From NCBI GenBank assembly GCA_944470555.2, contig OX104134.1:109114701-109178700 (forward strand): 64,000 nucleotides of DNA, read 5' to 3'. Of this stretch, positions 25,217 to 37,297 are shown one piece after another. Source of the DNA: Heterobilharzia americana. Its lineage: Eukaryota; Platyhelminthes; Trematoda; Strigeidida; Schistosomatidae. A program made the translations under genes and the position numbers. Numbering within the stretch: the first letter of the stretch is position 1; each line of letters starts with the position of its first letter. The notes below the pieces were generated by a model. The model was not told where the DNA came from. It did no database searches and saw only the letters and a list, made by a program, of their open reading frames with translations.

Positions 25217-25708
25217 TTAAACTGTATCACTATGTGTGTCTCCATTCTCATTTGCCCAACTTGATTCTTGTATTTCTCTATTCATATCGAATGCTTGAGG
25301 CCAAGGTTGTTCAGCAATATGCTGCGCTGAATACGGTAAGTTTTGACGAATAACTTTCGTTTCATTCTGACTACAAGTTAAACTTGGATGACAAGAGATT
25401 GGCCCAGTAGTCTCATTAGTTTTTAGTTCATTACGTTTAGGACATTGTAGTTTACTCATTGAAGGTATCTTCACAGTTTTTTGATTCCGCATATCAAGTA
25501 ACTGTCCCAGTGTTGGTCCAGAAACGTTGCCCAAGTTCTGCATGATGTCAATTGGTACCGGGAAGAAAATAGTTGATTTCTTTTCTGCTGATATTGCACA
25601 CAGTGTTTGCAAGTATCTCAACTGGAATGCCATTGGCGAAGTAGAGATAACTTTGGCCGCTTCTTTCAACGACCTAGCTGCTTCTTGCTCACCTTTAGCA
25701 GCAATTAC
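25217..25708 (-). CDS. Stomatin-family protein, coding exon 3 of 3, with stop
   Basis: This terminal coding exon encodes residues 380-542 and ends in TAA at 25219-25217. It opens with VIAAKGEQEAARSLKEAAKV, directly continuing AREARAK of exon 2. The reading frame extends upstream of the TTG at 25669 to the acceptor CCCCAAG/GTAATT, so 25708 is the true exon edge. Residues 403-415 (SPMAFQLRYLQTL) and 424-433 (STIFFPVPID) are the conserved C-terminal stomatin motifs used in oligomerisation and membrane association. The last 100 or so residues (443-542) are a polar, Ser/Thr/Asn-rich tail that I do not recognise; ordinary stomatins end soon after the PID motif. A possible poly(A) signal AATAAA (minus strand) lies at 24753-24748, but cleavage cannot be placed from sequence alone. 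Confidence 0.93.
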   Translation of the reverse strand, partial: VIAAKGEQEAARSLKEAAKVISTSPMAFQLRYLQTLCAISAEKKSTIFFPVPIDIMQNLGNVSGPTLGQLLDMRNQKTVKIPSMSKLQCPKRNELKTNETTGPISCHPSLTCSQNETKVIRQNLPYSAQHIAEQPWPQAFDMNREIQESSWANENGDTHSDTV

Positions 25709-28700
25709 CTTGGGGTGAATAGTAAAACCAAGAAAAGGTGAATTAAACAGCTCTTATTGAAATAGTGTAAGCACAAGTAGCATCTCAATGAAAAAGTGAT
25801 ATACAGAGCCATAAATGACTGTGACTTTTACATATGTGTATTGGGCGGATAACAAAATATGCCACAGTCAATGCATCTAGTGGGCAATCACTAGACAGAT
25901 ATCCTTTTGTTGTCTTACCGAACCCTAATTTCTCCCATTTTTTTATAAATATCACTGATGCTTCCGAACTCAAATCTCTTTTTTTCAGGTGCCAAGAAAA
26001 TGCATATCTTCGGAAATAATTTTGAAAATCCCGAAATCCTTAACTTTACTGTGAAGCATCATCTGCACATCATATAACTCTTTAATTCTGTATTCTTGTT
26101 CTCTGTTGTACGATACACTAAACAAGAGTGTTTTATTTTGAAAATCGACATTTTTGCTAAATCACACTGGTTGTCATCTACACTCATTTACTGTGGCTCC
26201 AAACAGCGCATGGATTGTATTGATGTACCCCATATTTGGTGTGCTAACGTTACTTTACCGTATGTGCATTCTTGATCACACTATATGTGAGATAATCGTT
26301 TGTCGATAAAAGCATCCAGTGTTTTGCATATCTATAGCAATATGGCCTATGCCTTCTCACATGCATATGAATAGGAAGCATTCCGAAATCTTCATTTATA
26401 TTCTCCTAGTATAACCTGCTTTTTGTTAAGTGTTTTAAACAATGTTTTGACAATATTCAAAAAACATTTTCATCGTAATGTCACTGCAACCTTACAGATA
26501 TTTGGATTTTACGTAAAGCCAAACGTTTTCTTTTACTTTTCCTTCTCAGAAACTGAAATTTCGCAAACACTGATGCCTATTGGTAGGAATCACTTTGAAA
26601 ATGCCAGAGGTGTGTGGTTTCTGAAACACAGACGGAATCACAAATGTATCATGACTTTCATTCAGTCAGCAGATCAAAGCAAGAAAACAGACAGTCTTTA
26701 GTGACCTTAAACAAGTTAATAAGTCACTTACACTTGTTAACTCAAAAAGCAGTTGGAAGTTAGGTATTTTTGATGCCCAGTAAAGTTATGACATTTCCGC
26801 TGTAAGTTTAAAAAACTAAATCTTTGTCTGGGTTCAAATGATGACTACTGAATGCTAAATGGTATCATTAACCGTAGTGAGCTCCTCAGGTTTGTTTTTG
26901 CAGAAGGCATTTACCCCATTTGATCGTCGACACTGCATACTTTGAATAGGGCATTTCGTTGCGTCACAGAAACCCTTAAATTCTTTTTCTTAATGTTTAA
27001 TGAGTGGATAACGGGATAAATGACTTCAGAATATTTACTTTCATAAAAAGATCAGTGTAGTCATCAACGACACATTCTTGATCCGTTAGACTTAATGAAT
27101 TTTGCTAGACTATTCTTATAGAAATCGACCTCTGAAACTAATACAGCCTGAAAATTATGACTGACATGTTGCCCTTCTTTTTCTCATATCATTGAGACTG
27201 ATAAATATTATGTAGGGTGTCGGCCTAATTCGTCACTACCTTTTAAGTCCTCTGTTTTAATTGAATGAATATTCATAGTGTCGTTTCTTTTGATGTTCCT
27301 TTTTTACATCTTCACTGAAAGATAAAAAATAAGTTTTGCCCAGTAACCTTATGTTTTCACTCAAAGTGGCAATCCAGTATGATAACCGTTTGCCTGTACT
27401 GAAGTGATTTAGTCATAAGATTTCGGCTTAAGTTGTCTATGCATGAAGATCTGTGTCATTTTTGAGTTGAAATGACAGCACTGTTTACTAAAAATGTATT
27501 TAAAACACTTACACATCATATCAGCTTTTACATTTTACCCAAAATACATATTTAATTCCGAACAACAAAATAAATTATTTTTTCGGTTGTTTAGGTTTTC
27601 GGTAAAAGTCGAATGAACTTCATCCTACCAAAGCATCTCATTTGTAGGAAGGAACGTAGAGACGTCTTTTACCTAAAAGACCTTTCTTGACCTAGAAACT
27701 CATTTCAGTTAGGCGGAATACTCTATTTAAAGTCAGCGTTTTCTTTGTAGTATAACATTGGTTGTGCAACTTGGTAAGTTGTATTCTACCTGAGAAAAGA
27801 GATGAACTGAGCTGCAGATAAATTGAGTCAGAGCCTTGCTTATTGTACTGACCAAAATCAGTCCTGTAATTTTTAGTTTTATTAATTTTTAAAGTAACTA
27901 TAAAAAGTAACAATCTGAACGAAGAATATTCTTTTCAATAAATTCTCTTCAAGTTCTACAATTATAAAATGCATTTGTACGGCGTAAAAACAAGCCATGT
28001 AATGGACAGTTATGTTTTCAAAATGGAGTGAGATCTAGAGAATGGAAGGAAATCGACCTATCTTTTTAAATTAGTCAATATTGGAAAGATCGATATACAG
28101 AAGATTGATATGGCGGTGAAACGAAAAGATGAAGAATAAGATAGCAGGAGTGGCCTTTAGTTAGCTGAAGGCCAAGGAAGAAGTAACGCTTAGACAGGTT
28201 CTTTCTAACCGCAGAGTTCAGACTTCATCAATCTTGTTGCGATAACCTCCGCTATGTCGAGCAGGCATTGGTGAGCTACACGTGGTGTCGTTTTGGGAAC
28301 ACGATAGATGACACTGAAAGCTTTGTTAGCATCTATATGATGCCTTGTGTCGACTAGGTGCCCTAAAACTAAAATTTTCACCACTTTCTTTTGACCCTTT
28401 CCGAACGAAGGTGGTAAATGCTCCCGTATCCGGAGATGCACCTGCCTAATCGTGCTTCCTATGTAAACAGTTTCACAGTAATAGTTAAAGTGATACATGC
28501 AAGATGAAGAGGTAAGATTAGGTAGGTTATTCTTTAGTCTCTGACTGAGCACTGGCCGACTACTAAATGACATACAAAGTCGACCTGCATAAGATGTCCT
28601 GATGACTGCTCTAGCTTAACGCTGTGATGGGATGTCCCTACTTTCAGATTAACATCATTCCCATTTGTATTGAAAAGATAATGAAAAAAGATCTGATCTT

Positions 28701-29591
28701 ATATGAATAAACAAGTTTGAGTAGCTACTTTTTCTACCTATTACTTGAATAGATTGTGAACTAGAAGTCGGTTTTCAAGTTGGTTCTAAAAGTTCATTTA
28801 ATGTACTTTTACTGATTAGGAATGTACTTTACTTCCTTCTTAGTTGAAGAAGTTCAAGTGCCGTTGTTTATTGTTCATAATCTATAGATAAAATGAATGA
28901 ATGAATGATAATAAAATTCAGTAATAACAACTCATTATTTTTCTCATTGTTGCTTACAACAAATCTGACTGAATAACATAACATAAAAACCAACATAACT
29001 CACCAAACTTTGTAACAATCTATTTACTTCTGAATTTTTTCAGTTTTCTATATTGCAAATCAAAATCTAAATGTATAGTTTATATCTCAAGGTACTCGTT
29101 TTAATTCATCGTCAGTTGTATACATTTTTTGAATTAGTGTATCTCTTTAGTTTGGCACAGAAGAAAATATTTGAATATCTCAAGCAAGATGTATTTTTCT
29201 TCATTTTAGGTGAATTTTATATTAATTAACAATGAAAACTAACTCTCAATTATCTATCGAACTGAATTGATCATTAAAAGTAAAATAAAGTGAACATAAA
29301 GGGACATCCGTGAATTCAGATTAACTTTCTGTTCCATAATTGTAAAAGATTTCATCCTGTCGAATATAACACACAAGTGAGTAAGATGATCAACGACAAC
29401 ATAATGTGGATTAGTTTGAAAATGGAAGTTTTGTTACTTTCAGAAAACTACTTATTAACCAGTTAGGACATTGTCTGCAACTTCAATTAAAAGCCTATTT
29501 AGAAAATAATATTCTGCTTTCAGAATCCATCTAAGACAAACATTTCCATTTGAAAGTGTAAAAAGTATTTACCATTCTAAAGTAAACTCAC
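25709..29591 (-). other. Stomatin gene intron 2 (3,883 bp)
   Basis: The intron begins GTGAGT and ends in CCTTTTC...CACCCCAAG on the minus strand. Apart from the Penelope-like fragment at 28180-28615, which runs in the same direction as the gene, no coding sequence or structured repeat was recognised. Open frames such as the 92-codon one at 26423-26701 show no family resemblance. Confidence 0.88.
28180..28615 (-). pseudogene. Penelope-like fragment with uninterrupted GIY-YIG domain
   Basis: On the minus strand one frame runs from about RTSYAGRLCMSFSSRPVLSQ through CMYHFNYYCETVYIGST, the arginine and glutamate of LRIREH, then VLGHLVDTRHHI and AFSVIYRV to MKSELCG and a stop. Y, YIG, R and E positions of a GIY-YIG nuclease are all present. 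The frame is open for about 135 codons but is only the C-terminal third of a PLE; no RT precedes it. It lies in intron 2 of the stomatin gene in the same orientation. Confidence 0.8.
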
Positions 29592-29687
29592 TTTTGCTCG
29601 AGCTTCTCGAGCCGCCTCAGCTTCTGCTGCCATTGCACGTTGTAGCTGTATGGGTAGACGAACGTCTTTAATCTCAATTCTTTCAAC
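29592..29687 (-). CDS. Stomatin-family protein, coding exon 2 of 3
   Basis: This 96-base, 32-codon exon encodes residues 348-379, starting VERIEIKDVRLPIQLQRAMA and continuing AEAEAAREARAK. It is the highly conserved stomatin segment that follows DAWGVK and leads into the C-terminal helix. It is bounded by TTGTAG on the acceptor side and GTGAGT on the donor side (minus strand), both phase 0, and it joins exons 1 and 3 with no missing residues relative to the stomatin family. Because it is so short and lies 30 kb from exon 1, automatic gene finders could miss it. A 73-bp (TA)n tract sits 94 bp upstream of its acceptor. Confidence 0.93.
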
Positions 29688-29778
29688 CTACAATTTGTCA
29701 GAAACAGATAATTGGAAATTGTTACCGTCAAACAGTTCACATAGCCAACCTGTACATGTTACACGTAGCGAAATGTCG

Positions 29779-29781
<3 letters not shown>

Positions 29782-29854
<73 letters not shown>
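29782..29854 (+). repeat. (AT)n microsatellite, 73 bp
   Basis: The longest dinucleotide tract in the window. It ends 94 bp upstream of the exon 2 acceptor (minus strand) and immediately precedes the coding-like stretch at 29855-29977 on the plus strand. Confidence 0.97.
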
Positions 29855-29855
<1 letters not shown>

Positions 29856-29977
29856 CAATTTCTAGAGCACAACAATCATTAGTTGTATTAGGAGCCCATC
29901 CCATTCGAACTGAACTTGTAGAAGTACTGAATCAGTGTGAAAAGTCACTTGCAGATGTACGTCATGTGCGTGCATAA
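29855..29977 (+). other. Unexplained coding-like 40-codon stretch in intron 1
   Basis: Directly after the (TA)n tract, the plus strand reads an open frame containing RAQQSLVVLGAHPIRTELVE and continuing VLNQCEKSLADVRHVRA before TAA. The composition (few Asn/Lys/Ile/Phe, amphipathic helix-like spacing) is unlike the random AT-rich frames around it. A possible acceptor TTTCTAG lies at 29859-29865 and possible donors GTACGT and GTGCGT occur near 29957-29967. It could be a stray exon or pseudo-exon of another gene on the plus strand. I do not recognise the family. Confidence 0.3.
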
Positions 29978-32032
29978 AAGTCGTCAGACAAGCGTGTCCA
30001 AAAATAGTTCTTCACATTTCAGCTAAAAAATTTCACATGCTTTGAAAAAGGTTTAGCTTCAGATAAATTCTTTCCACCGACAACAAACCTGCCTGGCTCT
30101 TACGATACAAGCCATTGCTTTCACGTCGAATGGTCTTGTAACCACACTAGGGAAGATGTTTAATGCAGAATATATTTTTATTTTATATAACTTTTGGTAA
30201 TCTTACTCGAGGCTTTAGACTAACTGACTGAAGATATGACGACTATTTAAACTAGGATGCTGATCATTTCACAGTCAGGTGTAAAAATCCTAAAAAGAAA
30301 AAGGAGAAAGGACAACAGTACATATAATTCTGTCTTTCATCTACCTCATTTATTGTCCACCTTTTTAGTACATAAATACACCTTGTTAAGGTCAACTTCT
30401 ACGTAATTCTAACGGTATTGCACGTGAATACTTTTCTTCCTATATGTTTGCATTTTCCTATTTGTCAGCTGAAATCATAAAAATATTATTTTTGGTACAT
30501 CTCCTCTTAACCACTAGGATTATCCAGTTACTGACACTTTTCTAAAGAAACATGCTGACAGTGATCCAGACAGAAAATAAAAATGACAGAACTACAATTA
30601 GATTTTCTTCGCTAATTTGCTATTTAACAATTATGATCAAGCTCTGGAAATATATTATAGGGTAAAAAAAAAATGCCAGTCTATCGCTAAACCAAAATAA
30701 ACGGCTGATCAAAAAATAGGTGAACACAGAATTTCGAAGTTTGCAAATAAATTTGCAACATTTCTTGAAGTGACAAATCAATTTCTCCCAAGATGAAAAG
30801 AAAAATAAGTGCAACCTGTCACAATTATTTAAAATGAATTAAATTTGGTTGGAATCTTGACACATTTTTTGTATTCTGATAAATTTGTTTTAAACTTAGT
30901 TATTCATTTAGAACTCTGTTAGTGATAATGTGAAGACTGACAGTGGAGTTTGCTGAGACATGCAATGAATTTCATGAAAAGCCTTTTTTATTCATTTCTT
31001 CATGCCAAGTAACTACCTGACTTGTGTTTCAACTATAAATTTTCACCTTCTCCCTTATGAGGATTTACTATAATACTCCATATTCATCTGAGCGAATGTT
31101 TTGAAACTGATCACCGTGAATAGTGTATAACAGATCCGATGGCGACAAATGTGTTAACGGATTTAATGAATTGTAGGCATGCTAAGAAAACAGAAGCAAG
31201 GCTACTGAAATCGATGAAATCAGTTTTGAATATCCAACCAACGCCAAACGTTATACTAAACAAAGAAGATTGTGAATTTTGTGGGAAAATAAAAAGTTTT
31301 TATCATAACCGAAAAATTTAGTTTTTTTTGTGAAAAAATTCCCAATCATACTAAACAGTTTTATAATAACTTGATGCAACTCAGTAAAAAGTGGAAATCA
31401 TGAAACGCCTATTCAAATCTGCTATATATATCAATCACTTCCGTTTGTAATATCTATCTAAATTTTATAAAATAATCTAAATAAGAAACGCCTTTAGCTT
31501 TCAGTCACATAAATCGATAAAATGTACACATTTTCAAATGATGATGCCTATAAAATGCAAAATCAAGACTACACCTACATAAACATGACAGTAAATTTGA
31601 TGTTGAAAAGTACATTCTATGAGAAACTGTAAATCGAACATAGGAAATCATGAACACGGGATACATGTTCTTGCTATCAGATATCTTCCATACGAGTTCA
31701 TATCTATCAAAGCACCATGAATTATGAAATAACTTAGAAGTAATCATTTTTATGGTATGTAGACCTTTTACATTAAGAATACATTGATCATGAGTAGGTT
31801 TATCTCAAGCTTTATCCATCATTAACGTATCAGTGTCTAGCGAAAGACTGATACTTTAGTACACTTTGAACAAATGATATAAGATCTTTGTGATACCACC
31901 ATAATTGCAATTAGTGATGTTTGGTTAACAACATCCAATAGTTTTATTTTCAAGTATTTGTTCAATATAACTTACTACTTTGTTTGGGCAGTTTGATATG
32001 GTCATGGTTTGGTGAGATGCTATTATTCAAGC
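29978..32032. other. Gene-free intronic stretch
   Basis: The frame at 31139-31321 (60 codons, contains CEFCGK) and the minus-strand frame at 31505-31747 (80 codons) match nothing I recognise. No repeat was seen. Confidence 0.5.
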
Positions 32033-32137
32033 ATAGTGATGATTGAAATTGAAATGAAAACCTGAACTGCGATAGGTTTCTGAGCAGGTAGCCTCCGTAT
32101 TAAGGCTCTTGTGCTTTATTAACTGTGCTACTTCCAT
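32033..32137 (-). repeat. Degenerate third-family tRNA-like SINE
   Basis: TGATGATTGAAATTGAAATG, AAAACCTGAACTGCGATAGG and CTCTTGTGCTTTATTAACTG align loosely to the 42893-42996 SINE copy in the same orientation. The box-B region is eroded. Confidence 0.4.
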
Positions 32138-33244
32138 GGTCAGCCGCTTTCTAGTTCCCCAGTTTATTTCAGACGTACGATTTTGCCTGGTTATCATGTG
32201 ATCGACTGACGTATGTATGTCTACTCGTCTCGATCACATGACATCTGGACACGTGTTTCAGTAAATAATTCAGAATATAGTATAACAGGCAGGTTTCGGA
32301 TCCATGAAAAAATTTATGGTGAAATTTACCATCACCGTCCATAGGTCATTATTATTAACAACAATGAATAGAAATTCAATCCCATTGAACCTCGAAAATA
32401 ATAGTGCTAATTAGACAACTGTCTTCAGTAATTCTGTTTTGTATTATTGATTCAAAAGTGTTCTTTTCGTTCTTGCTCAAAGGTTGAGTAACATTTGATA
32501 AGAAATCTCAAACAAAGTGTTTTTTGTATTTCTGTTTAAAAAGCAAGTATGATAACTAAATTCTTATCCTCTAAGTATAAATATGAACTAACTTCAACAA
32601 ATCTGAGACCGTTCCATTATATACGCTGGTCATGCGATCAGTGTGTTTAGAAATTCAGTTCAGATCACCTAGTCTATGTCCACAAGACCCAGTTTAACCA
32701 TCAAGTAATCGATGTGTTGAATTCGATTTTAGCTGTGTTTAACATCAAAATTACTTGTCAAATATGTACAGTCGAAACGGTCTCTTTCTCATCTTTTACC
32801 GGTCAGTATCGTTATTAGGGAAATGTGCTTTGAAAGTTCTCTGCCGTTTTGAATGATGAGTGCTTGTTTAAGCAAAAGCTCACAGCATCTTCGAATGCAA
32901 ATGAACTGAATTACACCTGCTTGGTACTTTTATTCACGGATCAAGTGTAATGCAATGCTTAAGCAATGAAAGACTGTGAAGATCACCAATTCTTGTGAAA
33001 TGAATGTCAACTGGTTGAAATAGCTTTAACCTGACCCTAGAAATTGCGAAGTCGAAGTGATTTTACGGACCAGCCTATGAACAAAATTCTTTGAGAATTA
33101 TATCTCAAAAAGGTAGCTTAATGAAATTAAAAGTAACTGAATTGTACAGAAATTATTTAACATTAGTGCGGTTCATGAATTTGTGTAGATTCACTTGTTG
33201 TCAATCATAAGCACTGCTTATACCCTACAACATATTTACAATTC

Positions 33245-34440
33245 AACGGCAACCTCTACAAAAATACAAAGAGGACCCCAATAGGATCACTTATATCTAG
33301 AGTGATTGCGAAAGCAATAATGCGAAGATTGGAAAATGCGGTATTGCCGTTGATTAAAGAAAACCTTTGGGTCTCATATGTAGGTGATATGTGTATCATC
33401 ATTAGGAGAAATAAATTGGAAAATGCTTACATATCAATCAAAAAGGTTTTCGACGACATCAAATTGTAAATTGAAGGGGAATCAAATGACAAACTTAGAT
33501 TTTTGGATGTTCTGATCATTAGAACGTATTTGGGAAACTAAAGTATACAGAAAACCAACTCATGTGGATCAAATCCTCAACTAAAATACCAACAACCTAG
33601 CAGCACACAAAGTCAGTTGCATAAATACATTATTCGAAACAGCGAAGACACTGTAGCACATCAACCTTACGGAGAAAAGGAGAAAACTATTTGACGACTG
33701 CTTTCCAGAAGAACGACTATTCACGCAACCTCAGCAAAAGACGTTTATCAAACTCGCCAACCGAAACATAAGCCATAGAAACTAACGAACAGATCGTCTT
33801 ACCTTACATGATAAATGTAACCGAAATCGCGACCAGATTGCCGAAGCCTTTTCGAACTAATGTAGTGGAAAATATTTGGAGCTCAGGTGGATGGTGTTGG
33901 TTTTACTGCGTTTTCTGAGGTTAGAGAACACAATACAATCAAGATGAATCAATGTAGCTCACAAACCTACAAAATCTCTCAACTCTGTGTTGTGCTGACC
34001 GAAAAAAATAGTAGCTGAAGAAGCCGAACCGAACGTTATCTACAAAAAAGGCTACAGAAACTGTGAAAAATATTATGTTGGAGGTCACCCTCATCATATA
34101 AGTCTGCATGAACGTCGACTAACAGTGAAGCATCATGATATATCTTCGCTCATATCAAAGCAGATAGGCAATTTTAGATATGCATTTGACTGGGAAAATG
34201 TGGGAATCTTGGAGGGAAGGAACAAGGAGTATGTCGAAAAACTTTTAGAAGCCTGAAATTCTGGTGAGTCAGTAATCAATAGATATAATAACATTTACAC
34301 GATCTGTCAATCAACAAAAGACAACAAGAAGACCAAAGTTCAAGTCAGCAGAAAAACCGATCGAAATACGTACAGAGACAATGTCAAGATTTTAACAGAA
34401 GAAACAGTTACACCCAAGTTCATCAGGACAAGCTACTAAG
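33245..34440 (+). pseudogene. Penelope-like element remnant with RT and GIY-YIG
   Basis: The plus strand reads RT motif B as FNGNLYKNTKRTPIGSLIS, then AKAIMRRLENAVLPLIKE and the catalytic box as SYVGDMCIIIRR. PLE RTs have YVDD here, so the first catalytic aspartate is lost. After frameshifts come VYRKPTHVDQILN, AAHKVSCINTLFETAKTL and, at about 34029-34260, VIYKKGYRNCEKYYVGGH, ISLHERR and FDWENVGILEGRNKEYVEKL, a GIY-YIG domain of the type lacking the CCCH-like CSCG motif. Several stops are present. Confidence 0.85.
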
Positions 34441-34699
34441 CCACTTGTGGAAAAATTTCCATAGCTCACTTCTCGCTAAAGTTTGTGCTGATGAGGTTGT
34501 CTAGACTGGCAGTGAAAGCTTCACGACTAAATCATTCAGCTTAGGGAATGCAACACCATCAAAATTAGCACTATCATCATTTTCCTATACCTTAAATTTT
34601 CTTTTTGCTGTACAGGATCGGACTGACCAATCTCTGTTGGCACAGGCTCTTATGTGGATGGTTGGATGAACTGAATATTCAGACGTTGCATGTATATTC

Positions 34700-34935
34700 G
34701 TTATGATCTGCCTGGCCGTGGCTATTATTGGAATCCAGGATGCCACTGTCATGCTTGTCACCTTATGGTTAACGCTTTGAAGTTTGAAGCGATGGGTGTG
34801 GAGTTCAGGTATCAGTGAGAACACCACCACTGACTCGAGCAGGTACATCCAACTGATTAGTCTCAAACTGAACAGAGCGTACGTCCTAGATTCAAGTGCT
34901 AGCCACCACCAATCAGGTCGGTTGTTATGTATAGT
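34700..34935 (+). repeat. Smα-like SINE with inverted 3' fragment at its head
   Basis: The plus-strand SINE runs from about 34745: a head with ACCTTATGGTTAACGC, then GGTACATCCAACTGATTAG and ACGTCCTAGATTC with tail TAGCCACCACC. The core is broken (CTGATTA; GAAA lost). Immediately before it, 34700-34742 carries the inverted 3' tail (GTGGCTATTATTGGAATCC), making a hairpin-capable structure. Confidence 0.65.
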
Positions 34936-36299
34936 TACTTCCATAAGATTACTTGGAGTTCACCTATTTACTTCAAATATTTAGGATTTTATATCCATAT
35001 ATACTCAATGACTAATTTTTGATTTGTTTCTGTGCCTGTATAACTGTTTAAACAGTATCACAAACCTAAGCATCTACTTGTATACTCCATTTTCTGGTTA
35101 TAACGAAAGAACCTGAAAATTTATGAACCTATTTCTTCTGTATATTATGTTTCATTTTCATGATTTGCAGATTGAAAGGATGAATTCCCACACATCGAAT
35201 GTTCACTAGTTTGTACCTTTTGGATATTTCTCCCTACCTTCTGGATTTTCAAACGTCTTTGGTAGCGTTAAAGAGTCTTTTAGTTGCTTGTCTTTATTAA
35301 AAACAACTATTATTACATTGGAAGTAATTTAGCTGCCACGAAACTAGTGATGGATATAGTCATTTGAATTCGTACAGAATAATGGTAAATTAGTGTATTC
35401 AATTTAATGAGGAAAATCTATGGTTTACTCTATCAAAGCAAATTGATTGCAAGTTGAAAATATATAAAAACCTTCAAAAATAAAAATGTATGCAATTGAA
35501 TATAGATTTGTTCTTTATATCTCGTACAAACATTTACTGATTTCTTTTCATAATGTTTGTGATGAAAATCAGTAATAAATCAACAAGAAAATTATTTTAT
35601 ATTTTTGACTTAGTATAGTCAGTGAGCACTGAGTATATTTTGACGAAATAAAACTTTGCAGCATAAAGTCCACAAAACTCATTTTCATAATTATTTGATT
35701 TTCTTTCATGATGCCATAAAAAAATTCAGAACTATGTAGACTACTTTTTTTATACACCTCTGTTACTAAAGTTAGTTTGAAGTATAAGTTTACAGCTTTT
35801 ATACAGCTGGTTGCAGTATTCTTCATCTACTTTTACCTTCAGGAATTATGCCTCACGTCTACTGTTTTTTAATATTCATGAAATGTGATCATATTCCCAT
35901 ATTTCGCAGGCATCATCACGAACACTTAGTATTCTGAGTAGTAAAATTTGGTTCGCTTTTCAAAATATAAATGACTCTACTATCTACAGATGTCTATGGT
36001 AACCATATTAGTTGTGAAATGAATAGCTGAATGAGTTACATCCGATGAGATAATGTCTCTTTACTTCATTCTTGTATCACGTAGGCAACTAAACGTTCTG
36101 CAGACTAAAATTTCAATAAAATATGAAGGCAAATTGCTATTCTAAACACTCATGGTTTTTCAAATAAAACATCAGATTATTTTGAGATAACCTTATGATT
36201 CGTAGGTTATGTTGGATACTAATTGTGATAAATACTCAGCAATAACAATGAATAAAGGTCATAATATGTAGCGAATTGATTGAAGCAGGAAAGTTTAGA

Positions 36300-36482
36300 A
36301 GATTGGATTGTAACTCGGTGGCTCAATGACAACGTGTTCGCCGCGAAACTTGAAAGGTTTGGGTATAACTCCTGGCTAGGTGCGATGTGGGCACTACTGA
36401 GAAGTCACATACTAGGACAAAATAGCTGTCCAGTGCTACCACGTTTTCAAAAATCCTCCAAATGATATCAGTCTATGAAGTA
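36300..36482 (+). repeat. tRNA-derived SINE (second family), plus orientation
   Basis: Head GGTGGCTCAATGACAACGTG is followed by box-B-like GGTTTGGGTATAACTCCTGG, then AGAAGTCACATACTAGGAC, AGCTGTCCAGTGCTACCACG and a tail with GATATCAGTC. The small open frame across it reflects the repeat, not a gene. Confidence 0.65.
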
Positions 36483-37297
36483 TGCCAATTAATGGTTGTG
36501 ATAGAATGAATAGCATCTTGGTTACTAGTAAACTTTGTTGAACATTTATAAAACTGGCTGTATGAATGACGAATAAGCTTTGCTCTCCACTTTAAAATAT
36601 GTCTGTAATAAAGATCAAAGTAATTCTTATTGATTTAACTATAATAGGAAAGATAACTATCGATTTGTACTCATTTAAAAGCCTAAATCTTCTCCTAGGG
36701 AATAAAGAACATAGGAATTCCTTCACAGTATATGCAATTTCAGTTTTCGGCAGTAAGCCTAAGTCCTGTTCAGATATTTTTTGCGGTATATCCCTATTGT
36801 TGTAGTCTCTCGTATACAAAACGTTTTGCGTCGACTGGATAGTCAGATATGAGAAAATCAGCCTATTTCTTAGCATTTCTTAGCTAATGAATCCCAGATT
36901 TATTAGCACTGTGTGCATAGTTCTGCGAAATGTTGATATGAACCCTCCTTTGCACGAATATTTATTCCTTTTTAGTAACACCTATAAAAGATTCATGAGA
37001 AGGTGAAATAATCAAAACAACTTTTCTGAGAATTATAAGATATCACTGTGTATAAAAATTGCAACTCGCATAGAGAATCAATAAAACTGACTAGGGGAAA
37101 AGGGGCGAGTTGAACGAATTCATTTCAGTTGGCAAATACATGGCGTATTCATAACAGCTTTTATAAAAAGAATTGATTTCTGTTAATCCAGTGGCGGTTA
37201 ATCATATACGTATGGTTGTTCATACCGTAAATTAGAAGCAGTGAAAATAAAATATTGAGATTGTATTTTGGAGTTAGTGGGGATTTGTTTTCAAGGT

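Noticed and set aside
25217..25669. Exon 3 as a separate 150-codon gene starting at TTG 25669
   Set aside because: The frame continues 13 codons upstream to an AG acceptor and matches stomatin continuously with exon 2, so 25669 is not a start.
34585..34944. 119-codon minus-strand frame
   Set aside because: It lies almost entirely over the inverted Smα-like SINE and its translation has no domain resemblance; it is a shadow of the repeat.
36592..36876. Overlapping 94- and 68-codon frames on both strands
   Set aside because: Neither shows a domain; complementary open frames here reflect base composition.
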